Source: Halobacteriales archaeon QS_4_62_28 (lineage in GTDB: Archaea; Halobacteriota; Halobacteria; Halobacteriales; Haloarculaceae). Taken from it: a stretch of DNA of 46,793 nucleotides. Below the pieces are notes generated by a model. That model ran no database searches and had not been told where the DNA came from. It worked only from the letters and a program-made list of their open reading frames with translations. The stretch is taken from positions 1-46,793 of the forward strand of contig PXRO01000023.1 of the NCBI GenBank assembly GCA_003021685.1. Reading direction: 5' to 3'. Shown here in pieces: positions 41,027 to 46,793 of this stretch (positions within the stretch are counted from its first letter, which is position 1; each line of letters starts with the position of its first letter). A program made the position numbers and the translations under genes.

Positions 41027-41098
41027 AGCCTAGGCCGGGATTTGAACCCGGGCTCTCGTCCTTACCAAGGACGCGCTTTACCTCTAAGCTACCCAGGC
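41027..41098 (-). tRNA. tRNA-Thr(GGT)
   Basis: The minus strand folds as a full tRNA of 72 nt. The acceptor stem is gcctggg/cctaggc with one G-T pair, the D arm gctt-agaggta-aagc, the anticodon stem cgtcc/ggacg with loop ttggtaa (anticodon GGT, Thr), and the T arm ccggg-ttcaaat-cccgg. The discriminator base is T, and CCA is not encoded. The last 50 nt are duplicated at 27257-27306 as the distal att site of the integrated element, whose insertion restored this gene. The gene is presumably essential, reading ACC/ACU codons. Confidence 0.95.
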
Positions 41099-41165
41099 GC
41101 GTACTCAGTCGTTGACCGGAGTTGTCTTTAGGGGTTTCGATTCGGAGACGGCGCGCCAACGCGTA

Positions 41166-41816
41166 TCAGTGGTCGGCAGAGGTCGTGACGCCGTCAGTCG
41201 CCGTGGCGTCGGTGGCCGCGAGCGTCGTCAGCGTCTCGATCACGTCGTCGTCGGTGAAGGCCTCGGGGGCTGGCAGGGAGTCGTCGACGAGGTTGATGAC
41301 GTACTCCCGCAGGCGGGGTGTTGGGTGTGCGCCGGCCGCGGTGACACCGGTGACGACAGCGAGTTCGAGTACGTCGGTTTCGAGGTTCCGGTCCAGCGAG
41401 GCATCTCCGGTCTCGCGGCGGACGGTCTGGTCAGTTCCGAACGCCCGAACTACGTCGACGGCGGCGTCGGCGGCCTCGGTCCGGGCCAGCAGATAGAACC
41501 CTCGTGAGACGAGGATGTCGGCGACGAGGATATCCAGGTCGGCGGCGTCGCGGTCGCCGTCCGTCCAGGGAGTGTCGTTGGCGAGCGAGCGTGTCAGGCG
41601 GAGTCCTTCGTAGATCAACTGGACGCCGGCGGCACGGTCGGTGATGCCCTCCAGTCTCCCCTCGCAACCGGCGGCACTGGCGCTGACGAGCGAGCAGACG
41701 CCGGGAGTCATCGAGGCGGTTTCGAGTCGGTCCCCGATGTGATCGCACAGACGAGCGGGCTCGACATCGTCGACTGCCGCCAGTGCGGCTTGTCGGACCG
41801 CAGCGGCTTCCTCCAT
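41166..41816 (-). CDS. DUF7114-like helical protein, 216 aa
   Basis: This all-helical haloarchaeal protein begins MEEAAAVRQAALAAVDDVEP. The middle part, RAAGVQLIYEGLRLTRSLAN followed by the stretch DLDILVADILVSRGFYLLAR, resembles the helical bundle of trans-isoprenyl diphosphate synthase-like proteins but lacks DDxxD motifs (an ADLDILVAD remnant is seen). Haloarchaeal genomes annotate such proteins as DUF7114. It may be a degenerate polyprenyl synthase-like subunit that supports a partner enzyme; this is inference. The gene lies just outside the tRNA-Thr gene and is not part of the inserted element. The C-terminus is Ala/Thr-rich. Confidence 0.8.
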   Translation of the reverse strand: MEEAAAVRQAALAAVDDVEPARLCDHIGDRLETASMTPGVCSLVSASAAGCEGRLEGITDRAAGVQLIYEGLRLTRSLANDTPWTDGDRDAADLDILVADILVSRGFYLLARTEAADAAVDVVRAFGTDQTVRRETGDASLDRNLETDVLELAVVTGVTAAGAHPTPRLREYVINLVDDSLPAPEAFTDDDVIETLTTLAATDATATDGVTTSADH

Positions 41817-42022
41817 TAGCTAGCCTTAGCGACGGGAAGGGCAAAGACCTTTGGAAACGTCTGGTCGAATGTGCGAGCAATGACCACGAGACGGGACGGT
41901 GACGTACTGGCGCTAGCGTGTGACGTGCGGGTATGTACGTCCCGTTCGACGTTCGCGTCGCTGGCCGAGGCGCGCACACAGAAGCGCAAAGATTGAATCA
42001 ATCGAGTGCGCACGGTTCGGTA

Positions 42023-42694
42023 ATGGTTGACTGTGACTACTGTGATGGGTCCTTCGAGGGGGAGGATGCCTATCTCGATCATCTCGCAGAGGCCCACGCG
42101 GGGGAACTGGGATCGATAGACAAGCGACGCGTCGAGGATCACGACAGCGGCAGCGCCGGGAGTTCGATCCCGCTCGGCCCAGCGATTCTGGTCGGCGTCA
42201 TCGGGCTCTCGCTCGCTATCGTCGTCTACGTCGTCATGTTCATGGGCGGTGGCGACGCGTCTGCCGGTGAGTCAGGAACGGTCAACGGGTTCGACGTCGC
42301 GCAGATGCCCACCAGTGAGCCCTACACCGGTACCCACGAGCACGGGACGATGACTGTCACCATCGACGGCCAGCAGATCGACTTCAGTCAGGAGCAGTAT
42401 CAACTAGCGGCAGATCCCTTCCACTTCGAGGGCGGGAACGGTCGCGTCTGGCACACGCACGCGACTGGTGTGACGCTTGAGTACGCACTGGCGACGCTGA
42501 ACATCGGCATCTCGGAAAACAGCCTGACTTTTCAGGGAACGACTTACCGTACCGGCGAGGGTGCGACGGTCACCATCGAGGTCAACGGCGAATCGGTCGA
42601 TCCGGAGGCGTACGTGCTACAGGGGACCGAGGCTGACAGCGGTGAGGGCGGGGACCAGGTCCGAATCGTCGTCTCGACCAACGAGAGCAAGTAA
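42023..42694 (+). CDS. Membrane-anchored protein with N-terminal C2H2 zinc finger, 223 aa
   Basis: The N-terminus is a C2H2-type zinc finger (CDYCDGSFEGEDAYLDHLAE followed by AH, residues 4-25). A transmembrane helix follows (PAILVGVIGLSLAIVVYVVM, residues 53-72), then a C-terminal domain with DVAQMPTSEPYTGTHEHGTM followed by several beta strands, including GRVWHTHATGVTLEYALATL. Histidine clusters (THEHG, WHTHAT) suggest metal binding on the outside. The family is common and conserved in haloarchaea; its role is unknown. ATG 42023 is preferred because it begins the finger. The stop TAA lies inside a copy of the family 1 palindromic element. Confidence 0.82.
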   Translation: MVDCDYCDGSFEGEDAYLDHLAEAHAGELGSIDKRRVEDHDSGSAGSSIPLGPAILVGVIGLSLAIVVYVVMFMGGGDASAGESGTVNGFDVAQMPTSEPYTGTHEHGTMTVTIDGQQIDFSQEQYQLAADPFHFEGGNGRVWHTHATGVTLEYALATLNIGISENSLTFQGTTYRTGEGATVTIEVNGESVDPEAYVLQGTEADSGEGGDQVRIVVSTNESK

Positions 42695-42758
42695 GTCCGT
42701 GAACGATTTCGTTACCCCGGGGTTGCGAATATCTTCACGAGGGTACAGCCGGCAGTAT
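42691..42758. repeat. Palindromic element, family 1 copy 3 (left arm missing)
   Basis: The element begins gtaagtccgtgaacgattt and ends gtacagccggcagtat, matching copies 1 and 2 in the core and right arm. The central hairpin is changed in both halves (ttcgttacccc and ggggttgcgaa), with the pairing kept, and the left arm is replaced by the 3' end of the upstream coding region. The TAA stop of the upstream gene and the TGA stop of nadE, on the opposite strand, both fall at its edges, in a gap between convergent genes. Confidence 0.75.
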
Positions 42759-43591
42759 CAGTACAACGGATCGGGACCCGGCGGTGCGGCGCGTTTGTGC
42801 TTGCTGCTCGCGTACAACTCGGTGATGCGTTCGACTGCCGCCTCGTTGATGCCGATTTCTCGGGCGGTCGCACTGGCCGAGACGCCGCCTTCGACGTGGA
42901 GTGCGAGAATCGAGTCCAGCGTCGAGTAGTCGAGGCCCATCTCCGCTTCGTCGGTCTGGCCGACCCACATTTCTGCGCTTGCGGTCTTCTCGGCGAGGTC
43001 GTCGGGAACGCCGACGTGTTTTGCGAGTTGCCGGACCTGGCCCTTGTAGAGGTTCGCAATCGGGTGGCAGTCGACCGCGCCATCGCCGTATTTCGTGAAG
43101 TAGCCAACGAGCGCTTCGCTTTTGTTGCCGGTGCCGAGCACGAGTGCGTCGCGATGATTGGCCGCGAGGTAGTTCAGGACGGCTCGACAGCGCACCCGGA
43201 GGTTGCCGACGGCCAACTGGTCGCCCTCGGCGGCGGGGAACCCATCGAGGACGGCATCGACGATGGGTTCGATTTCGACCACGTCGTACTCGATGCCGAG
43301 CAGTTCGCTCGCGATCCGTTCGGCGTCGCTCATGTTCGCTTCTTGATTGACTTCACTCGGCATCACGAGGCCATAGACGTTCTCTTGACCGAGTGCCTCG
43401 ACGGCGAGGTGGGACGTGAGCGTGCTGTCGATACCCCCCGAGAGACCCATCACGGCACTGTCGGTACCGGCGGCGTCGACTTGCTCGGTGATGAACGAAG
43501 TGATGTGGTCGCGATACGCGTCGAGTTCGTCGGTCGAGAGCGTCAGGTCCAGTGGGTCGTCAGCCCGTCGGACGGTCGTCGTTTCTGCCAT
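42758..43591 (-). CDS. nadE: NH3-dependent NAD+ synthetase, 277 aa
   Basis: This enzyme makes NAD+ from nicotinic acid adenine dinucleotide, ammonia and ATP. The ATP-pyrophosphatase P-loop is clear (MGLSGGIDSTLTSHLA, residues about 48-63), with further synthetase motifs VYGLVMPSEVNQEANMSDAE, GNLRVRCRAVLNYLAANH and the GTGNKSEALVGYFTKYGDGA signature, followed by the nucleotide-binding stretch DCHPIANLYKGQVRQLAKHV. It is complete at 277 residues and lacks the glutaminase domain, so it uses free ammonia or a trans-acting glutaminase. The C-terminal tail, SSKHKRAAPPGPDPLY, is typical. Its TGA stop lies at the edge of a palindromic element. Confidence 0.94.
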   Translation of the reverse strand: MAETTTVRRADDPLDLTLSTDELDAYRDHITSFITEQVDAAGTDSAVMGLSGGIDSTLTSHLAVEALGQENVYGLVMPSEVNQEANMSDAERIASELLGIEYDVVEIEPIVDAVLDGFPAAEGDQLAVGNLRVRCRAVLNYLAANHRDALVLGTGNKSEALVGYFTKYGDGAVDCHPIANLYKGQVRQLAKHVGVPDDLAEKTASAEMWVGQTDEAEMGLDYSTLDSILALHVEGGVSASATAREIGINEAAVERITELYASSKHKRAAPPGPDPLY

Positions 43592-43686
43592 CGTATCGTG
43601 TCAGTAGGTTTCCGTCAACTAATACCCCACCGAGACGGGGTCAGGAGTGGACGAACGGTCACCGATACGACTTATCTGAATTACAG

Positions 43687-44024
43687 GCGCTAAAACCCCG
43701 TCGTTTACGGCGGGGATACAGCGCCGTCATCGGTAGATTGACGGACGTACAGCCCGTCTGTGATACCAACCGAGGCGGTCCACCCGCCCGATGTAATGAG
43801 ACAGTATCGGGAGGTCCACTCGGTCGCTCAACGGTATCCCCGTCGAGTCGCCCGCTGTGGATACCGTCACAAAATAACCAAGGTACTCCCGAGTCCTCTT
43901 GCGAGGATAGGGATAACGGGGGCGTGGCACTCCCTGTATCACGACGGGATACAGACCCGAGGTTCCCAATCCAGCGAAGACCGGCTTCGTGGGAAGCCCC
44001 GTCGTTCACGGCGGGGAGGATGTC
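43687..44024 (+). mobile_element. tnpB-less IS200/IS605-type element (MITE-like) of about 340 bp
   Basis: The left end reads gctaaaaccccgtcgtttac with a hairpin at 43696-43715; the right end reads aagccccgtcgttcacggcg (hairpin 43997-44016), then gaggatgtcac. Both match the ends of the TnpB transposon at 16610-18065 (gctaaaactccgccc and gggcggggaggatgtc), with compensating changes in the stems. The interior resembles the 3' tail of a tnpB gene followed by the right end, which is the region that makes the omega RNA. No open frame for TnpB is left. Confidence 0.7.
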
Positions 44025-44391
44025 ACAAGGGCTGGACGAACTCCAGGGTGTACCCCTCCGGATCCTCGACGAAGGCAACGTATGCGTCAGCCGGTTCGAT
44101 TTCTGTCGGTCCCGAGACGACGGCCGCACCGAGATCGGTCGCGCGCTCGATCATCGTCTCGGTGTCCTCGACAGTGAGTGCGACGTGGTCCACGTCGGCC
44201 CGGCTCGGTGCAATCGGTGTCGTCCGGTCCGAGTCGTGGCGTAACTGTAACTCGCCGTGTTCGTCGCCTACGTAGACGTTTTCGATGCCGTCGAGCGTGA
44301 ACGACCACTGGCGCTCCAGTCCGAGACCAGTGTAGAACGCGACTGCGCGATCCAGGTCCGATACCCACAGTGCGACGTGTGCAACGTTCAT
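44023..44391 (-). CDS. VOC family (glyoxalase/dioxygenase fold) protein, 122 aa
   Basis: The fold is two beta-alpha-beta-beta-beta units: MNVAHVALWVSDLDRAVAFY and TGLGLERQWSFTL for the first, DHVALTVEDTETMIERATDL with the end DPEGYTLEFVQPL for the second. The metal ligand positions show His5 in HVALWV, Glu52 in ELQLRHD, His in DHVALTV, and Glu in LEFVQ, so an active metal centre is plausible. The family includes glyoxalase I, bleomycin-resistance proteins and dioxygenases; the substrate cannot be stated. Its stop codon TGA (44023-44025) overlaps the end of the MITE-like element, which therefore inserted at the 3' end of the gene. Confidence 0.88.
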   Translation of the reverse strand: MNVAHVALWVSDLDRAVAFYTGLGLERQWSFTLDGIENVYVGDEHGELQLRHDSDRTTPIAPSRADVDHVALTVEDTETMIERATDLGAAVVSGPTEIEPADAYVAFVEDPEGYTLEFVQPL

Positions 44392-44516
44392 GGGCGGCGT
44401 TCGCCGGCCCGCAAGTTGACGCTATCGACTCCCGACCCGTCGCCCGCTCGATTTCACGCCGATCCTTTCCGAATACTGTCACTGGTTACTTGACTCGGAC
44501 GCTCTACACCGCGTGT

Positions 44517-45488
44517 ATGGAGTACACTACACTCGGATCGACCGGTATCGAGGTCTCGAAGATCTGCCTCGGCTGTATGAGCTTCGGCAGCAGTCACGAG
44601 TGGATGCTCGACCGTGAGGCGTCCCGGGACCTCATCGAGCGAGCCGTCGAATTGGGGGTGAACTTTTTCGATACCGCGAACGTCTACTCGACGGGCGAGA
44701 GCGAGGCAATCCTCGGCGAAGTGCTGGCCGAGTACGACCGCGACGAGCAGGTCGTCGCCACGAAAGTATTCGGAGAGATGGGTGATGATCCGAACAGGCA
44801 GGGCCTTTCGCGGAAGGCAGTCGAGCAGGAACTGCAGGCGAGCCTCGACCGACTGGGGATGGACACCGTCGATCTCTACCAGATCCACCGCTGGGATTAC
44901 GACACGCCCGTCGAGACGACGCTCAGGGCACTCGACGATGCCGTCCGGCGCGGCCAGGTCCGTCACATCGGTGCGTCCTCGATGTGGGCCCACCAGTTCC
45001 AGCGTGCTCTCCAGATCAGCGACCGGGAGGGACTGGCACGCTTCGAGACGATGCAGAACCTCTCTCACCTCGCCTACCGAGAAGAGGAGCGAGAGATGTA
45101 CCCCGTCTGCGAGCAGTGGAACGTTGGTGTCATCCCCTGGAGTCCACTGGGCGCGGGCTACCTGACACGGCCCCACGAGGAGTTCAGGGAGACCACCCGC
45201 GGGGAACACGAGAAAGACACCGCCGGCGTCCCATACGACGACGGCCCCGCGAGCAAGGAGATCAACGAACGCGTTCAAGAACTCGCCGACGAGAAGGGCG
45301 TTACGATGGCCCAGATCGCGCTGGCCTGGCACTTCCACAACGAGTACACCGACGCCCCGATTCTGGGCACGTCCAGCATCGAACACCTCGAAGACGCCGT
45401 CGAGGCCTTGGAGATCGACCTCTCGGACTCCGACATGACGTATCTGGAGGAACCGTACCAGCCGGTTTCGGTGTACGGGCACGAGTAG
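44517..45488 (+). CDS. Aldo/keto reductase, 323 aa
   Basis: This enzyme of the (beta/alpha)8 reductase superfamily shows the complete tetrad: Asp and Tyr in VNFFDTANVYSTGESE, Lys in VVATKVFGEM, and His in LYQIHRWDYD. The start MEYTTLGSTGIEVSKICLGC and C-terminal ILGTSSIEHLEDAVEALEID are classic for the Tas/YajO/potassium-channel-beta-subunit-like branch. Cofactor is likely NADPH. It is distinct from the 367-residue homologue at 20705. I chose ATG 44517; the frame extends upstream to 44370 over the VOC promoter region. It diverges from the VOC gene with a 125 bp gap. No operon partner is visible. Confidence 0.92.
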   Translation: MEYTTLGSTGIEVSKICLGCMSFGSSHEWMLDREASRDLIERAVELGVNFFDTANVYSTGESEAILGEVLAEYDRDEQVVATKVFGEMGDDPNRQGLSRKAVEQELQASLDRLGMDTVDLYQIHRWDYDTPVETTLRALDDAVRRGQVRHIGASSMWAHQFQRALQISDREGLARFETMQNLSHLAYREEEREMYPVCEQWNVGVIPWSPLGAGYLTRPHEEFRETTRGEHEKDTAGVPYDDGPASKEINERVQELADEKGVTMAQIALAWHFHNEYTDAPILGTSSIEHLEDAVEALEIDLSDSDMTYLEEPYQPVSVYGHE

Positions 45489-45513
45489 CGAGGTTCTGAC
45501 CGTAGGGAAGAAC

Positions 45514-45648
45514 CTCGAAAAAGACGAGCGGGGAGAGACGACCCGTGAGTAGCGAGACGCACGACGAACGAAGTGAGGAGTGGGTCTCGAAAAAGACGAG
45601 CGGGGAGGGACGACCCGTGAGTAGCGAGACGCACGACGAAGTGAGGAG
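45514..45648. repeat. Tandem direct repeat, about 65 bp per unit
   Basis: Two near-identical units, 45514-45580 and 45587-45648, both contain tcgaaaaagacgagcgggga followed by gacgacccgtgagtagcgag and acgcacgacgaa...gtgaggag. The second unit lacks a 4 bp repeat (cgaa). They lie in the gap between the convergent aldo/keto reductase and the cysteine-cluster gene. Repeats of this style (gag/cga rich) are frequent in haloarchaeal intergenic regions. Confidence 0.8.
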
Positions 45649-45687
45649 ACCGAATTTAGCCGGTGAACGCCGACGCGCCCACTGTCG

Positions 45688-46560
45688 TCACTTGTCGTTT
45701 CCCCACCCTGGCGTGGGCGGTGCGCCGTCCTCGTCCTCGATTGCCCGGGCCCGCTGTGGTGTGGGCGCTGACTGGCCGACCTCGCCCATCGCCGCCCAGG
45801 CGTCGATGGCGCGCCCGGTCCAGGAGTCGGCGGCGCGTGCTCGTTCGCGGTACCGCTCGTACCAGTCCTCGCTGACAGCGCCGGTACCGGGAGCCGAAGC
45901 GGCCGCGACGGCGACGAGCTCCGCGCGGTCCTCGTCGGTGAGCGTTCCCGCTTCGAGGCGGTCGCAGACACCGTCGAGACGGTCTGGCTCCGGATGGGCG
46001 AACAGTTTCGTTCCCAGCGCTGCCGGGCCGAGTAGCGGCGTCGCGTCCTGTGGGTCATCGTCGAGAAGTCGCTGCCCGGCACGCTGGCCGGGGGCGTGGC
46101 GTTCGACGCGTTCACACTCGGTTTCGACATCGAGCGTGAGGTTCTCGCCGGGGTAGGTGGCGCAGGTGTCGGGATAGAGGTCGTCGTCGTGGATGCGACA
46201 CTGGAGGGTCACAGGGTCGAGGAACACGCAGGTGTCGAGCCAGGTCGGGTCGGCGTCGAACGGTGCGACCGGTTTCGGCGGCTTTCGGAGGCCGACGTAG
46301 AACACCGGGCGACCGTCGACCGCGGCGACGGAGTGGCCGTCGATCAACACGCCGCCGTCGTCGGTGAAGAGCCGCGGTGTCAGCGCGTCGCCGTGGCCGG
46401 CATCGACGAAGGCCCGGACCTCGTCGCGGGTGAGCGAAACGAGGTTGGCCGTCCCGTCGAGCGGGCGTCGATTGCCACGCTGCTCGTGGTCGATGTCGGC
46501 GTCGGTGAGTGGCCGCCAGTCGAGACAGCAGCCAGCACACCCCTCGCAATCGACGTTCAT
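45688..46560 (-). CDS. YkgJ-family cysteine-cluster protein, 290 aa
   Basis: The N-terminus carries the CxxCxGCC-like cluster CEGCAGCCLDWRP (residues 5-17), and later cysteines occur in TWLDTCVFLDPVTLQCRIHD followed by PDTCATYPGENL, which together form the metal- or iron-sulfur-binding zone of the YkgJ (Fe-S zinc/iron-chelating) family. The C-terminal 130 residues are an acidic helical domain ending GAPPTPGWGNDK. The family is widespread, its function unproven. I chose ATG 46560 (MNVDCEG); the frame extends to 46584. A YkgJ protein near the AKR gene has no clear functional link. It converges with the aldo/keto reductase across the repeat region. Confidence 0.85.
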   Translation of the reverse strand: MNVDCEGCAGCCLDWRPLTDADIDHEQRGNRRPLDGTANLVSLTRDEVRAFVDAGHGDALTPRLFTDDGGVLIDGHSVAAVDGRPVFYVGLRKPPKPVAPFDADPTWLDTCVFLDPVTLQCRIHDDDLYPDTCATYPGENLTLDVETECERVERHAPGQRAGQRLLDDDPQDATPLLGPAALGTKLFAHPEPDRLDGVCDRLEAGTLTDEDRAELVAVAAASAPGTGAVSEDWYERYRERARAADSWTGRAIDAWAAMGEVGQSAPTPQRARAIEDEDGAPPTPGWGNDK

Positions 46561-46599
46561 GTCGTCGCTTCGTCGTCCAGCCAAAAAAACGCGCGGTCA

Positions 46600-46793
46600 C
46601 TTCGGAAGGCATTGTTCAGAGAAGAGATCGAGAGAAACACAAGCACCGAAAGCCCTCGTGCAGTTGCGGTCCCGCGGCTCGCTGCGCGCGCCTTGCGTGC
46701 TTGCTTCGCCGGGGTTCCCGCAACGGGCGGTCGGCTTCACCGACCGCCGCATGTCGTGGCGGCGACGCCGCCACGCGGCACTCGCCCTTTCAT
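46600..46793. other. Palindrome-rich intergenic DNA at the window edge
   Basis: No gene is supported. The last 110 bp contain self-complementary words such as gcggtcggcttcaccgaccg and gtggcggcgacgccgccac, which could fold into strong hairpins. They might be a terminator or a decayed repeat, but the window ends here. Confidence 0.4.

Larger units (their letters stand above)
27257..41076. mobile_element. Integrative genetic element in tRNA-Thr(GGT), about 13.8 kb
   Basis: The element is bounded by 50 bp direct repeats of tRNA-Thr and contains a tyrosine integrase pseudogene, a type IIG restriction-modification enzyme, a PIN-domain protein and many unknown genes. Base composition changes sharply inside it: GC-rich around the integrase and near the right end, markedly AT-rich at 35100-40460. 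No replication initiator, capsid or conjugation gene is recognised, so it looks like a defence-carrying genomic island or a decayed provirus/plasmid that can no longer excise by its own integrase. Confidence 0.85.

Noticed and set aside
41878..41994. 39-codon plus-strand frame beginning MTTRRDGDVLALACD
   Set aside because: It is short, has no homologue that I know and no promoter-like sequence; the overlap with a GC-rich promoter region makes chance likely.
44454..46130. 558-codon open frame on the minus strand across the aldo/keto reductase and cysteine-cluster genes
   Set aside because: It covers two well-supported genes and repeats; composition is typical of a shadow frame.
1..46793. CRISPR array or cas genes
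   Set aside because: No regularly spaced repeats of about 30 bp with unique spacers were found. The tandem repeats at 1397-1513, 2676-2924 and 45514-45648 lack spacers, and TnpB is the only Cas12-related protein.
1..46793. rRNA genes or replication origin
   Set aside because: No rRNA-like sequence, no orc1/cdc6 gene and no origin-recognition-box clusters were recognised.

Overview
The window is chromosomal DNA of a halophilic archaeon (class Halobacteria). The proteins are strongly acidic, coding DNA is GC-rich, and several genes belong to families I know only from haloarchaea (DUF4013, DUF5784, DUF5786, DUF5789, DUF6757, DUF7114). The information-processing genes are archaeal: replication factor C small subunit and an archaeal-type alanyl-tRNA synthetase. 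Genus cannot be fixed by eye; the Haloarcula/Halomicrobium neighbourhood is a guess.

Layout. Positions 1-27250 and 41100-46790 are core chromosome: mostly single genes or short operons for replication (rfcS), translation (alaS), RNA processing (RNase Z), NAD synthesis (nadE), DNA repair (photolyase), acyl-CoA oxidation, aldo/keto reductases, hydrolases and small zinc-ribbon proteins. This core carries a solo TnpB (IS1341-type) transposon at about 16610-18065, a tnpB-less relative at about 43687-44024, an internally deleted IS1595-type transposase relic near 26055-26319, and at least five 68-84 bp palindrome-bounded elements in intergenic gaps, several of which contain or touch the stop codon of the neighbouring gene.

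Positions 27257-41076 form an integrated element of about 13.8 kb. It is bounded by a perfect 50 bp direct repeat made of the 3' half of tRNA-Thr(GGT); the intact tRNA gene is at 41027-41098 (minus strand). The element is a mosaic. A repeat-protein/PIN-domain gene pair lies at its left end, followed by a 1300-residue type IIG restriction-modification enzyme. Next is a GC-rich module with a broken integrase (two in-frame stops and a frameshift). Then comes a conspicuously AT-rich block, 35383-40390, of seven unrecognised or barely recognised genes, and finally a GC-rich hypothetical gene.

The AT-rich block is the best candidate for an undescribed system. Two convergent operons meet with no gap at 38948/38949. 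Each contains one member of a new paralogous family (357 and 328 residues). One operon adds two small membrane proteins and two soluble unknowns; the other adds an AlbA_2/Schlafen-like DNA- or RNA-binding domain protein. Lying beside a restriction-modification enzyme and a PIN nuclease in a tRNA-targeted element, it may be a defence or mobile-element-conflict cassette. That role is inferred only from context.

Upstream of the tRNA-distal att copy lies a decayed integrase N-terminus on the minus strand, which suggests that this tRNA locus has been used by integrating elements more than once.
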